Made by a program: the position numbers and the translations under genes. Source: Novosphingobium marinum (GTDB taxonomy: Bacteria > Pseudomonadota > Alphaproteobacteria > Sphingomonadales > Sphingomonadaceae). Taken from it: 64,000 bases of DNA. This document shows, piece by piece, positions 41,936-50,253 of this stretch (positions are counted from its first letter, which is position 1; each line of letters starts with the position of its first letter). The stretch spans positions 186,001 to 250,000 of the forward strand of contig NZ_JACBZF010000003.1 in the NCBI RefSeq assembly GCF_013408095.1, given 5' to 3'. The notes below the pieces were generated by a model. The model had not been told where the DNA came from. It saw nothing but the letters and a program-made list of their open reading frames with translations, and made no database searches.

Positions 41936-42332
41936 AGAAGAGCCTAAGACGGGCTGGCGGATCGATTTTTTCGCCCTTCCGGACCGCAATGACATAGTCG
42001 AGAACCTGCTTGAGAATGCTAAGATCGACCGGTTTTTCCAGCGCGCCCAGTGTTCCGCTCACCCCTTCGCCGAGTTGTGCGGGATTGGCGGTTACGAAAA
42101 TAACCTCGATCCCGAAAGCCGCAGCAAGCTTCTCGCCGATCCTCGGACCTGTGGCTCCATCGGCCAGATTAACATCGACGAGCGCCACATCGATCGCTTC
42201 TGAAGCCTTTGCCAATGCCGACTCCATGTCGTCGGCTATGCCTGCGGATTCATGACCGAGATCGTGAACCACCGCCTCCATTTCGACAGCTATGAGGAAT
42301 TCGTCTTCGACAATCAGAATGGTGGTCGGCAT
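41928..42332 (-). CDS. Single-domain response regulator
   Basis: 134 residues, one receiver domain. The phosphoacceptor is D53 in VALVDVNLADG; acidic residues D10 and E11 are in IVEDEF, and K is in ALEKPVD. There is no output domain, so it relays phosphate or acts by binding. It overlaps the 3' end of the HWE kinase by 8 bases on the other strand and is probably its partner. Confidence 0.88.
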   Translation of the reverse strand: MPTTILIVEDEFLIAVEMEAVVHDLGHESAGIADDMESALAKASEAIDVALVDVNLADGATGPRIGEKLAAAFGIEVIFVTANPAQLGEGVSGTLGALEKPVDLSILKQVLDYVIAVRKGEKIDPPARLRLFFN

Positions 42333-42467
42333 GGAAGGCTATCAAAAGTTAAATGACAAGGCTCTGTAGTGAGGGACGGACAGGGCGCATATTCGTTCCC
42401 TCGCCTCGTTGCATCCGGCTTCGATCGAAATAGCTTCAAGACGCGCACCCGTTCCGACGGCATTGCT

Positions 42468-42893
42468 TCACGATCGGGCGCCAGGACCACGACCAAAGAG
42501 CGTATCTATGATGGGGCATTCCGGAACATCACCGCCTTCGCAGCGGGCTGATACATCGGCTAGCGTGCGCTCCAACCTAGTCAAATCAGCAATTTTAGCT
42601 CGCACGCTGGCCAGATGGTTATTGGTCAGATCCCGAACCTCGCCGCAGCTGTAGTGGTGCGAATCAACGAGGCTGAGCAGGCTTTTGAGCTCCTCGATCG
42701 AAAAACCCAGATCGCGGCCGCGCAAGATAAAGCCGAGCCGCGCTTGGTCGCCGGGTGTATAGAGCCTGTGCCCGCTTGCCGTACGCTCGGGAGGCTGAAG
42801 CAGACCGATGTTCTCGTAGTAGCGGATTGTCTCAAGGTTGCAGCCCGACCGTCTGGCCAGTTCTCCCCGTTTGATCACTTGCGATGCTGTCAT
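42468..42893 (-). CDS. merR: MerR-family regulator with mercury-type cysteines
   Basis: 141 residues. The N-terminal winged helix has KRGELARRSGCNLETIRYYENIGLL. C83, C118 and C126 match the three mercury-ligand cysteines of classical MerR (C82, C117, C126), including the spacing in CEGGDVPEC. It is divergent from merT and its dyad promoter lies between them. It should repress merT in the absence of metal and activate it by DNA distortion when mercury binds. Confidence 0.92.
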   Translation of the reverse strand: MTASQVIKRGELARRSGCNLETIRYYENIGLLQPPERTASGHRLYTPGDQARLGFILRGRDLGFSIEELKSLLSLVDSHHYSCGEVRDLTNNHLASVRAKIADLTRLERTLADVSARCEGGDVPECPIIDTLFGRGPGARS

Positions 42894-42914
42894 CAGCCAT
42901 ATGCCAATTAGTGC

Positions 42915-42945
42915 TTGAACCTGTAGTTACTACAGGGAGTACATT
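42915..42945 (+). promoter_or_regulatory. MerR-type operator-promoter
   Basis: TTGAAC (42,915-42,920) and TACATT (42,940-42,945) are separated by 19 bases, the over-long spacer that marks MerR-activated promoters. Within it a dyad CCTGTAG-TTA-CTACAGG (42,920-42,936) is the operator. It points toward merT, which starts 8 bases later. Confidence 0.88.
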
Positions 42946-42952
42946 GGTTTCC

Positions 42953-43315
42953 ATGGTCGATCAAATGCACAAGAACGCGCAGCGCTTATGGGCGAGCGGC
43001 GGGGCGCTCGGCGCGATACTCGCCTCGTCCTGCTGTATTGTCCCGCTGTTATTGCTGAGCCTTGGCATCAGCGGCGCGTGGATCGGCAATCTCACTGCGC
43101 TCGAACAGTACAAATGGACGTTCATCGCTGCAGCGGTCCTCTTTCTCGGGCTTGGATTCTGGCGCGTCTATTTTCGGCAAGCCGAACCTTGCGAAGACGG
43201 AACATATTGCGCGCGGCCCGGAGCAAACCTGCTCGTCAAAAGCTCCTTGTGGCTGGCAACCGCTTTGATCGGTGCATCGGCCACCGTCGATTGGTGGGCG
43301 CCGCTATTCTATTAG
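42953..43315 (+). CDS. merT: Mercuric ion transporter MerT
   Basis: Inner-membrane mercury importer, 120 residues with three hydrophobic segments. The vicinal pair C27-C28 in SSCCIVP is in the first helix and a second pair of cysteines lies in the loop (PCEDGTYC). The ATG at 42,953 follows the MerR-type promoter directly. Gene order T-P-(GDCCVxC)-reductase is that of a mer operon. Confidence 0.92.
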   Translation: MVDQMHKNAQRLWASGGALGAILASSCCIVPLLLLSLGISGAWIGNLTALEQYKWTFIAAAVLFLGLGFWRVYFRQAEPCEDGTYCARPGANLLVKSSLWLATALIGASATVDWWAPLFY

Positions 43316-43326
43316 GAGTTCGAAAG

Positions 43327-43668
43327 ATGAAGAAGACGATGATCGCCGCAGTTGCGATATTGGGGCTGGCCGGAGCGGGAATCGGAGCAGCGACCCTGTT
43401 GCCGCAAAACTCCGACGAACGGGTTCAACAAAATCCGGCAATTCTGCAAACGGCGAGCTTTGCGGTCGAGAATATGACCTGCGCGACCTGCCCGATCACA
43501 GTGCGGCGCGCAATGGAGGGCGTTGCGGGCGTGGAAGACGTCACGATCGATTACGAGGCGAAAACCGCCATCGCCCGGTTTGACCCTGCACAAACGACCA
43601 CCACTGCCATCGCAGCGGCGTCGACCGACGCCGGTTATCCGGCGACCCTTGCGGCGAGCGCGCTATGA
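43327..43668 (+). CDS. merP: Periplasmic mercury-binding protein MerP-like (HMA domain)
   Basis: 113 residues. The N-terminal signal or anchor (residues 4-24) is followed by a heavy-metal-associated domain with the metal site C52-x-x-C55 in MTCATCPITVRRAM. AGGAG lies 8 bases before the ATG. Delivers mercury to MerT. Its stop overlaps the start of the next gene (ATGA). Confidence 0.9.
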   Translation: MKKTMIAAVAILGLAGAGIGAATLLPQNSDERVQQNPAILQTASFAVENMTCATCPITVRRAMEGVAGVEDVTIDYEAKTAIARFDPAQTTTTAIAAASTDAGYPATLAASAL

Positions 43669-43895
43669 TCGAACTGAAGTCCGAGATCACATGCCCTACT
43701 TGCGGGCATAAAAGGATCGAAACGATGCCGACGGATGCCTGCTGGTTTTTCTACGATTGCCATGGTTGCGGTGTAAAACTCCGCCCCAATGCGGGCGATT
43801 GCTGCGTCTTCTGCTCATTCGGCACCATCCCCTGCCCGCCAATCCAGGAAACGCGTGCCGATGGCACGGGCGCCACATGTTGCGGAGGACGATGA
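43665..43895 (+). CDS. GDCCVxC-domain cysteine-rich protein
   Basis: 76 residues with eleven cysteines. CPTCGHK and CHGCG look like zinc or metal ligands; GDCCVFC (residues 45-50) is the name-giving motif. The C-terminus TCCGGR holds a further vicinal pair, C72-C73, like the metal-handing tail of classical mercuric reductase. Members of this family sit in mer-like operons. It is coupled to merP by overlap and to the reductase by a 1-base gap. Biochemical role is unknown. Confidence 0.88.
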   Translation: MIELKSEITCPTCGHKRIETMPTDACWFFYDCHGCGVKLRPNAGDCCVFCSFGTIPCPPIQETRADGTGATCCGGR

Positions 43896-43896
43896 G

Positions 43897-45258
43897 ATGA
43901 ATACGCGATACTTCGATCTTATAGCGCTGGGTGTTGGCATGGCAGCCGTAAATGCCGCCAACAAATGCGCCTCAGCCGGTTGGTCGGTCGCGGTAGTCGA
44001 CGAACTGCCTTATGGCGGCACCTGCGCCCTGCGCGGCTGCGATCCGAAGAAAATGCTCCGCCGCGGGGCGGAAATCATCGACGCAGCGCGGCTCATGCAC
44101 GGCAAGGGCATCGAACCGAACGACATCGCCATCAACTGGCCCGATCTGGTCGCCTTCACGCAGACGTTCACCGACAAAATGCCCGGTCGGATCGAAACCG
44201 GTCTGGAGAGCAACGGCGTCACTACCCTTCACGGGAAAGCGCGCTTCGTCGGCGAAGATACCGTCGAAATCGACGGCATGGGGCAGTTTCAGGCAAACCA
44301 TTTCCTGATCGCAACGGGTGCCAAGCCGCGGACGATAGATGTTCCCGGCTCCGAACACCTTACCGACAGCACCGAGTTCATGCGGCTCGATGCGCTGCCC
44401 GAACGCATCCTGTTCATCGGCGGCGGCTTCATCTCGTTCGAGTTTGGCCATATCGCAGCACGCGCGGGCAGCAAGGTGTGCATCATCGACCGTGGCGAGA
44501 GACCGCTCAAGGGTTTCGATGCCGATCTTGTCGAAAGACTCGTTGCGCGGGGCGAGGAAGTCGGCGTCCAACTGCGACGGCGCACGTCACTCAAAGCGAT
44601 CGAGAAGGACGGGACGGGTTTTCTTGTCACGGTAGAAACTGACAACAAAACGAGAGATTTGCGGACCGATCTCGTCGTCCACGGCGCGGGCCGCGTCCCG
44701 GCAATTGACCGGCTTGACCTGGCCGCAGCCAATGTCGAGGCAGGTGACAAGGGCGTTGAGGTCAACGCCTACCTGCAAAGCACGTCCAACCCCAAGATCT
44801 ACGCTGCCGGCGACGCGGCCGACACGCAAGGCGCGCCGCTTACGCCTGTCGCGGTTTTCGAGGGCAAGGTAGCTGCATCCAATATGCTCAAGGGCAATCG
44901 GACAAAGCCGGATTATGCAGGCGTACCGAGCGCTGTATTTACGGTACCAGAGCTCAGCCGTGTTGGCATGCTCGAAGAGGAAGCACGAGAGGCCGGACAT
45001 GATATCCGCGTCGTCGAAAATGACACCGGCGACTGGTATTCCAACCTTCGCGTTGGCGAAAGCTGCGCTGCCACCAAGGTAATCATCGACAATGACAGTG
45101 ACACCATCCTCGGCGCTCATTTGCTCGGACCGGAGTATGGCGAGATCATCAACTTCTTCGGTTTGACCATTCGACTTGGACTGACAACAAGCGATCTCAA
45201 GAAAATGGTGTCGGTATATCCGAGCGTTGGCTCCGATCTTGGCTCCATGCTATCATAG
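43897..45258 (+). CDS. FAD-dependent disulfide oxidoreductase (MerA-like, atypical)
   Basis: 453 residues of the glutathione reductase/MerA superfamily. FAD site ALGVGMAAVNAANKCASAG; redox cysteines C43 and C48 in GGTCALRGCDPKKM, not the GTCVNVGCVPSK of MerA. A second fold is in ILFIGGGFISFEFGHIAA. The C-terminus ends GSDLGSMLS and lacks the vicinal cysteines and, at its front, the HMA domain of MerA. The catalytic histidine region of glutathione reductase reads VYPSVGSD, so a tyrosine is in that place. The operon position says mercury reductase, but the chemistry is not settled by sequence. Confidence 0.85.
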   Translation: MNTRYFDLIALGVGMAAVNAANKCASAGWSVAVVDELPYGGTCALRGCDPKKMLRRGAEIIDAARLMHGKGIEPNDIAINWPDLVAFTQTFTDKMPGRIETGLESNGVTTLHGKARFVGEDTVEIDGMGQFQANHFLIATGAKPRTIDVPGSEHLTDSTEFMRLDALPERILFIGGGFISFEFGHIAARAGSKVCIIDRGERPLKGFDADLVERLVARGEEVGVQLRRRTSLKAIEKDGTGFLVTVETDNKTRDLRTDLVVHGAGRVPAIDRLDLAAANVEAGDKGVEVNAYLQSTSNPKIYAAGDAADTQGAPLTPVAVFEGKVAASNMLKGNRTKPDYAGVPSAVFTVPELSRVGMLEEEAREAGHDIRVVENDTGDWYSNLRVGESCAATKVIIDNDSDTILGAHLLGPEYGEIINFFGLTIRLGLTTSDLKKMVSVYPSVGSDLGSMLS

Positions 45259-45338
45259 ATGCGCCTCGCTTGGTCCAGTAAAGCCATCATCGGGTAATCC
45301 GGATTGCGATCGACAGTCGAAATCTCGATAGAGGTCAG

Positions 45339-45665
45339 ATGATGACCTTCCTCGCATATCTCGGTGCCGCAATTGCTGAAATTGCGGGCTGTTTCGCTTT
45401 CTGGGCGTGGTTGCGTATGGACAAGTCGGCTTGGTGGCTTGTTCCGGGCGTGGCCTCACTTGTCCTTTTTGCCTATTTGCTTACGCTCGTCGATGCGGAG
45501 CATGCAGGTCGGACCTACGCTGCCTACGGCGGGGTCTACATTCTATCCGCGTTATTGTGGCTTTGGATCGCAGAAGGCGTGAAGCCCGATCGGTGGGACA
45601 CTCTGGGCGTGGCGATCTGCCTCGTAGGCGCCGGCGTTATCTTGCTCGCCCCCAGACCGGTATGA
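45339..45665 (+). CDS. YnfA-family membrane protein
   Basis: 108 residues with four hydrophobic segments. [23 protein letters not shown] and [19 protein letters not shown] are the conserved YnfA segments, related to small multidrug transporters. It stands between the mer and ars operons and may be co-carried as resistance cargo. Start ATG at 45,339. Confidence 0.88.
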   Translation: MMTFLAYLGAAIAEIAGCFAFWAWLRMDKSAWWLVPGVASLVLFAYLLTLVDAEHAGRTYAAYGGVYILSALLWLWIAEGVKPDRWDTLGVAICLVGAGVILLAPRPV

Positions 45666-45674
45666 GGCAGATCC

Positions 45675-46748
45675 TTATGGGGCCGAAGGAAATATCCCAC
45701 GCGTGCGATTGGCAATCGCTACCAGCGACAACATGACAGGCACTTCTACAAGTACGCCCACAACCGTCGTCAATGCCGCACCGCTGCCAATGCCAAACAG
45801 ACCGATGGCTACAGCGACGGCCAGCTCGAAAAAGTTGGACGTTCCGATCAGCGCACAGGGCGCGGCAACTGTATGCGGAACTTTCCAGGCCTTGGCGGCA
45901 CCATACGCGATGAAAAAGATTCCGTAACTCTGTACAATGATTGGCGCGGCGATGAGTGCGATCAGCAGTGGGCGGGCAACGATAGTTTCCGCCTGGAATC
46001 CGAACAAAAGGACCACCGTTAGCAGAAGACCAAGAATGGAGAGCGGTTTTATGCGTCCGATGAACTCGGATACCGCCGCTTCACTGCCGCCATGCGTCCC
46101 CAGCAGTCGATGCCGTACAAAGGCTCCAGCTGCCAGCGGCACGACGACATAGAGCGCGACCGAGAGCAGCAGCGTCTCCCACGGCACGGCTATGTCGGTA
46201 ACGCCGAGCAGCAGCGCGACGATGGGCGCGAAGGCTACGACCATGATGAGGTCGTTCGCCGCCACTTGTACCAGCGTATAGGCCGGATCACCCTTGGTGA
46301 GCTGCGACCATACGAACACCATCGCTGTGCATGGGGCCGTACCCAACAGGATCAGGCCAGCGATGTATTGCTGAGCGTCATCGGGCGCGATCAGGTCCGC
46401 AAAGACGACCTCGAAGAACAGCACGCCGAGTGCAGCCATCGTGAAGGGCTTGATTAGCCAGTTGACCACCAGCGTGATGATGAGGCCCTTTGGCTTGTCG
46501 CCTACGCGGCGCACCGCGCCGAAATCGACGGCTACCATCATCGGGAAGATCATCGCCCAGATCAGCACCGCGACGACGAGATTGACCGAGGCGTATTCGA
46601 TGGCTGCAAGCGAGGCGAAGATGCCGGGTGCAATATTGCCGAGCGCAATCCCGGCGAGGATCGCTCCGCCGACCCAGATCGAAAGCCATTTCTCGAACAA
46701 GCCCAGACCCGCCGCGCGGGCATCGATTTCAGCAGTGGTTGTGCTCAC
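45675..46748 (-). CDS. Arsenite efflux transporter, ACR3 family
   Basis: Expels arsenite from the cell. 357 residues, about ten membrane segments. The conserved cysteine lies in [14 protein letters not shown], which in ACR3 proteins is required for arsenite. Its start overlaps the arsC stop. It is the last gene of arsR-arsI-arsC-acr3. Confidence 0.94.
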   Translation of the reverse strand: MSTTTAEIDARAAGLGLFEKWLSIWVGGAILAGIALGNIAPGIFASLAAIEYASVNLVVAVLIWAMIFPMMVAVDFGAVRRVGDKPKGLIITLVVNWLIKPFTMAALGVLFFEVVFADLIAPDDAQQYIAGLILLGTAPCTAMVFVWSQLTKGDPAYTLVQVAANDLIMVVAFAPIVALLLGVTDIAVPWETLLLSVALYVVVPLAAGAFVRHRLLGTHGGSEAAVSEFIGRIKPLSILGLLLTVVLLFGFQAETIVARPLLIALIAAPIIVQSYGIFFIAYGAAKAWKVPHTVAAPCALIGTSNFFELAVAVAIGLFGIGSGAALTTVVGVLVEVPVMLSLVAIANRTRGIFPSAP

Positions 46749-47245
46749 TGCTTGTCAGCCTCGTGGCCAATGGCTTGCAGTTTTTCGCGCAAGGCCAATT
46801 GTTCCAGGCTCGCAATCGGTAGCGCCAGCATCAGGTCGATGCGGCGCTTCAACATGCGGAAGGCATCGAGGAAGGCCGCTGCCTTCTCGGCATCGCTACC
46901 CTCGACTGCAGCTGGATCGGGAATGCCCCAGTGCGCCGAGGTCGGACGACCAGGCCAGACCGGGCAAGTCTCCGCCGCTGCGCTGTCGCAGACCGTAAAG
47001 ATCAGATCGAACTCCGGCCCATCGGTAAACTCGCTCCAGCTCTTGGAAGAATAGCCCTCTGCCGGATAGCCAAGCGTCTTGAGCGTATGGATCGCCCAGG
47101 GGTTCACCGTGCCGGTCGGATAGCTTCCCGCGCTGTACGCTTTGAAGCGGCCCTCGCCGTCATGATTGAGGATTGCTTCGCCCAGAATCGAGCGAGCAGA
47201 ATTGCCCGTGCACAGGAACAGCACGTTGAGCGGTTGATCGGACAT
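46745..47245 (-). CDS. arsC: Arsenate reductase (low-molecular-weight phosphatase type)
   Basis: Reduces arsenate to arsenite for export by ACR3. 166 residues. The phosphatase loop C12-x5-R18 is in [10 protein letters not shown]. Later cysteines in [15 protein letters not shown] are consistent with a thioredoxin- or glutaredoxin-coupled enzyme. Confidence 0.93.
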   Translation of the reverse strand: MSDQPLNVLFLCTGNSARSILGEAILNHDGEGRFKAYSAGSYPTGTVNPWAIHTLKTLGYPAEGYSSKSWSEFTDGPEFDLIFTVCDSAAAETCPVWPGRPTSAHWGIPDPAAVEGSDAEKAAAFLDAFRMLKRRIDLMLALPIASLEQLALREKLQAIGHEADKQ

Positions 47246-47253
47246 GGGTTGCC

Positions 47254-47724
47254 TCAGCAGCAGGAAGTCTTGGCCGGGGCCAACTGCGGCGCGCAGCAGG
47301 CGCTTGACGCAGCGTTGGCGGAAGCGAGCTGGTCGAGGTCAGGGCTGCCGCCGTAGGTTGTGCTTTCGCTTTCGGTCAGGAAGGCTTCCCACACCACGCC
47401 ATCAGGATCGGCAATCCAGCTCTTTTCCGATTGCGCGTAGCAACAGGTCGTCGCGCCTTCTTCCAGCACCGGACGATCAGCAGCCTTGAGGCGGCCATAG
47501 ACCTCTTCAAGCTCGACCTTGTCCTCGACCTGCAAGCCTACATGCTCGATACCCTTGACCGCCTCCTCGCGCATAGAGATCGCGAAGTTGATGCGCGGAT
47601 CGTCAAGCATCCACTTGGCGTAGTCGGCCTTCAGTACGGCAGGCTCGGCACCGAACAGGCTCGAATAGAAGGCAACGGATTTGTCGATGTCGGTCACGCC
47701 GACATGCACATGGAAGCGTTTCAT
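47254..47724 (-). CDS. ArsI/CadI-family metalloenzyme (vicinal oxygen chelate fold)
   Basis: 156 residues. HVHVGVTDIDKSVAFYSSLFG and GIEHVGLQVED carry the metal-binding histidines of glyoxalase-fold ArsI proteins, and ATTCCYAQ has the vicinal cysteine pair that binds trivalent arsenic. The C-terminus is cysteine-rich (SSACCAP, SCC at the end). In related operons this enzyme breaks the carbon-arsenic bond of methylarsenite. It overlaps the arsR stop by one base. Confidence 0.88.
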   Translation of the reverse strand: MKRFHVHVGVTDIDKSVAFYSSLFGAEPAVLKADYAKWMLDDPRINFAISMREEAVKGIEHVGLQVEDKVELEEVYGRLKAADRPVLEEGATTCCYAQSEKSWIADPDGVVWEAFLTESESTTYGGSPDLDQLASANAASSACCAPQLAPAKTSCC

Positions 47725-48080
47725 CAGGCGCTCTTTCGTTGAGGAGAAGGAAGGCAGGTGGCGTCCTCGGAACAGGACGTATCGTCGGAACAGGATAGGC
47801 CGCCGCAGCAGTTTTCGGTGAGGTAGCCCATCAGGCCATTCATCGCGGCATAGTCCGCCGAATAGATGATCGAGCGGCTTTCGCGCCGCTGGGTGACCAG
47901 TCCCGCATTGGCCAGTTGGGCAAGGTGAAAGCTCATCGAAGACGGAGGCACGTCGAGCTTTTCAGCCAGCACCCCGGCGGCAAGTCCCTGCTCCCCTGCC
48001 TGCACCAGCAGGCGGAACGCAGCGAGGCGATGCTCCTGTGCCAGGCCAGAAAGGGCACGAATGACGCGGTCGGCTTCCAT
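47724..48080 (-). CDS. ArsR-family metalloregulator
   Basis: 118 residues. The winged helix (about 20-80) includes VPPSSMSFHLAQLANAGLV. The C-terminus has many cysteines (NCCGG, CSDDTSCSEDATC), which probably bind arsenite. It is the first gene of the ars operon and the repressor of it. Operator not identified; the 53 bases before the next gene must hold the promoter. Confidence 0.92.
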   Translation of the reverse strand: MEADRVIRALSGLAQEHRLAAFRLLVQAGEQGLAAGVLAEKLDVPPSSMSFHLAQLANAGLVTQRRESRSIIYSADYAAMNGLMGYLTENCCGGLSCSDDTSCSEDATCLPSPQRKSA

Positions 48081-48133
48081 CGCTCACTCCAATGATTCGA
48101 TAAATATCGAAATATGGAGTGTAGCGAGCCTGG

Positions 48134-48886
48134 TCAAGCCGTATCGCGCCAACGGATGATATCGCCGAAACCTATCAGACCATCGAACAGTGCCGAAACC
48201 ACGAGCGACTGTTTACAATGGACCTGATAACGCTCGCGCGCCACCTTGAGATGCTGAATAACTGTCTCCGAGCTGATACCGAGAATCATGGCGACCTCGG
48301 CCGCCGTTTTGCCCCGCGCTACCCACAAGAGACATTCACGCTGCCGGTCGCTCAAAGCAGGCACCGGCTTTTGAGGACACTGGCCACTCAAACCCAGAGC
48401 GCAGCTCAGGGCTAGCGTTCCGACCATTTCAGCCAAGGCGAAAAGCCTTCGAGGCAATTTCTTCTCGGGCTTCACGGCGAAAGTGCAGGTACCCCGCCCG
48501 ATACCCGGGAGGTGCCGGGGAACGGTATAACCGTTCCCGATTCCGCATTCGCGACCCACTGCCAGCATCTGCCGATCGCCGCGTGTCAGTGGAACAAGGT
48601 CGTCGATCCAGTCCCAGGCGAACCCGATTACAGTTTTGTCGCAGGCTCTGCGCACCGGATCCTGGCCAGCGAGATCGAAAGCGACGTAAACCTTGGCCCA
48701 TTCGTCGGGATAATCATGCAGGAGCAAACCCGGATCGTCCCGAGATGCCGACCTCGTCTCCAGGCTGAGCGCAAAGTGGTCAAAGCCCAGGCGACGGGAA
48801 ACCTGTCCCAGCGCTCCGTCGAGCTCGGCATCCGAGCGCACGTTGATGAGTTCCGATGCGAATTGCTCGGCTAGGTGAGAATGCAT
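48134..48886 (-). CDS. LuxR-family autoinducer-binding regulator
   Basis: 250 residues from the ATG at 48,886 (upstream residues in the frame look unlike LuxR). The autoinducer-binding domain (about 5-165) includes FDHFALSLE, YPDEWAKVYVAFDLAGQDPV and FAWDWIDDL. The HTH (about 185-245) includes LSDRQRECLLWVARGKTAAEVAMILGISSETVIQHLKVARERY. It is the likely receptor for the signal made by the LuxI at 40,011. It lies immediately downstream of the DUF2285 gene on the same strand (178-base gap) and upstream of arsR. Confidence 0.93.
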   Translation of the reverse strand: MHSHLAEQFASELINVRSDAELDGALGQVSRRLGFDHFALSLETRSASRDDPGLLLHDYPDEWAKVYVAFDLAGQDPVRRACDKTVIGFAWDWIDDLVPLTRGDRQMLAVGRECGIGNGYTVPRHLPGIGRGTCTFAVKPEKKLPRRLFALAEMVGTLALSCALGLSGQCPQKPVPALSDRQRECLLWVARGKTAAEVAMILGISSETVIQHLKVARERYQVHCKQSLVVSALFDGLIGFGDIIRWRDTA

Positions 48887-49064
48887 AGACCCGCCATCCG
48901 ATCGGCAGGGCGCCATCCAACACGCCGCAGTCCGATCGCCTGCCCGATGCAGGACCGGAGGGTTCCATTCCATCCGCTCTCGCTGTTGCAGTTGCGACCC
49001 TGTGGGTCAGTTTACAGGACCACCCCGGCAAACGCCCCAGCGGTCGATTAAAACCATAGTGCAT

Positions 49065-49845
49065 TCAAGGCGTTTGGGAAGCGCGCCGTCCTCGCGCGCT
49101 AAGTAAATCACGATATCCTGAAGCCGCCATCTGGCGAGCTTCTACGACGAGACGCTGCGTTTGGCGGCGCGCGGATGAAGTCTTCCAGTCGATCGCACGC
49201 AGATCGGTCTGAGACAATCCGAGGATAGTTGCGAGTTCACGAGTGGTCGGGTTCTTGCCCGCTGCTTCGTCAAGAGCATCGAGTAGCTTCAGCATCAGCA
49301 GGAACCGGTGCGATTGATAGGGTGTCGGTCGGAGCGGTGAAGCAACGGTACTGACTGTCTGGCCGGATGGTCGCGAGTTGAAGAACTGCAATGCGGTCAA
49401 TCGTGTCTCGAGCGACTCATCGGCAGAAAGAAGATACGAAATCTTTTGTCCCGGCACCGGCTGCACGACCTTTAGCCGGTAGCGCTGCCAGCGCTCAGTC
49501 AGGACAAGATGGCGCTCTTGGTCATCTGCTTCATCGGCGACGACAGCCGCGGTGGCGAGGATAGCATCGCAGTCAGCGGCAGCCAGTACGATGACCTGTG
49601 GGTTGTCTTCGGCGCGCCAGATAGCAGGGTTCTCATTCGACGAGAGCTTGGGATCGATCGGGAAATTCGAGGCCCCATGTTCTCGCCATACGACGGGAAG
49701 CTGCAGTTCGCGCATTGCTGATGCCGCTTTGCGAAGTCTGATCGAATGCGCGTCGATATGCGTTGTTTCGGCGCAGGAATTCCTGCGCGAAGTCGCAAAG
49801 ATCGAGTTCGCCGAACTGGGTCTCGCCGTCTGATGGTCGAGCCAT
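49065..49845 (-). CDS. DUF6499/DUF2285 excision-activator-like protein in two frames
   Basis: The N-terminal domain (WGLEF, FLRRNNAYRRAF) is coded from the ATG at 49,845, with a strong AGAAAGGAGGTG before it, and runs into a stop at 49,633. The C-terminal DUF2285 domain (ENPAIWRAED ... RPTPYQSHRFLLMLKLLDALDEAA ... LVVEARQMAASGYRDLL) is in the +1 frame and ends at 49,065. A +1 step at TTTCCC (49,665-49,660) would give FPIDPKLSS and a normal 259-residue protein. Two explanations: a one-base insertion (pseudogene) or a programmed +1 frameshift. In ICEMlSymR7A of Mesorhizobium the FseA excision activator, built from the same two domains, is made by programmed +1 frameshifting. Confidence 0.78.
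49660..49665 (-). other. Candidate +1 frameshift site
   Basis: Minus-strand sequence TTTCCC. The phenylalanine tRNA on UUU can re-pair with UUC after a +1 move, bringing ribosomes from the N-terminal frame into the DUF2285 frame. A GATCGATC direct repeat (49,652-49,659) follows and might instead record a small duplication. Confidence 0.5.
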
Positions 49846-50253
49846 GGAGCACCTCCTTTCTCACCGATCGCGCTAGAGGAGCCAGCACCGGGCGGACATT
49901 CCGAGACCAAGGTATCTCCTTCCCCAGTATTGGGGATGTTTGATCTGATGTTGGTTGAAACCGTGGCGTTCTTAGAGACGGCGACTACCGCCGCCACAAG
50001 GGCATCCAAAACGGCTCTACTCACCTCTTGCCAGTCATTCCTATCTTAGGCAGATTGACTGTGCGCGGATTGATATTTTGGCACCGTCCGCGTGGATATT
50101 TCCGCCGGACATCATGCACGCCGGTCCATCGCAGGCCCGGCGGCCGAACCGATCAAGGGGCACAAGCCAGGGCCCGGACGGCGGCACAGACCTGGAACCC
50201 GCACGCAGTTCGCCATGGCGAACTCAGGCTGCGGTCGCCTCCAAGTTCAAAGC
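49846..50253. other. Intergenic region between DUF2285 gene and sigma factor
   Basis: About 408 bases between divergently read genes. It contains a perfect inverted repeat TCCCCA-GTAT-TGGGGA at 49,921-49,936. No gene in it is convincing; short frames here lack a recognisable product. It should carry promoters for both neighbours. Confidence 0.6.
49921..49936. promoter_or_regulatory. Palindromic candidate operator before DUF2285 gene
   Basis: TCCCCA-GTAT-TGGGGA, perfect 6-base arms, 76-91 bases before the ATG of the DUF2285 gene. The surrounding 23 bases resemble the site upstream of luxI (40,695-40,717). A LuxR-type binding site is one reading. Confidence 0.4.

Noticed and set aside
43897..45258. 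Calling this gene a normal merA
   Set aside because: It lacks the C-terminal vicinal cysteines, the HMA domain and the MerA redox motif; only the operon position suggests mercury reduction.
49065..50024. One 319-residue protein in the DUF2285 frame from an upstream start
   Set aside because: Residues upstream of the DUF2285 part in that frame look like random coding, while the adjacent frame holds the expected N-terminal domain with a strong ribosome-binding site.
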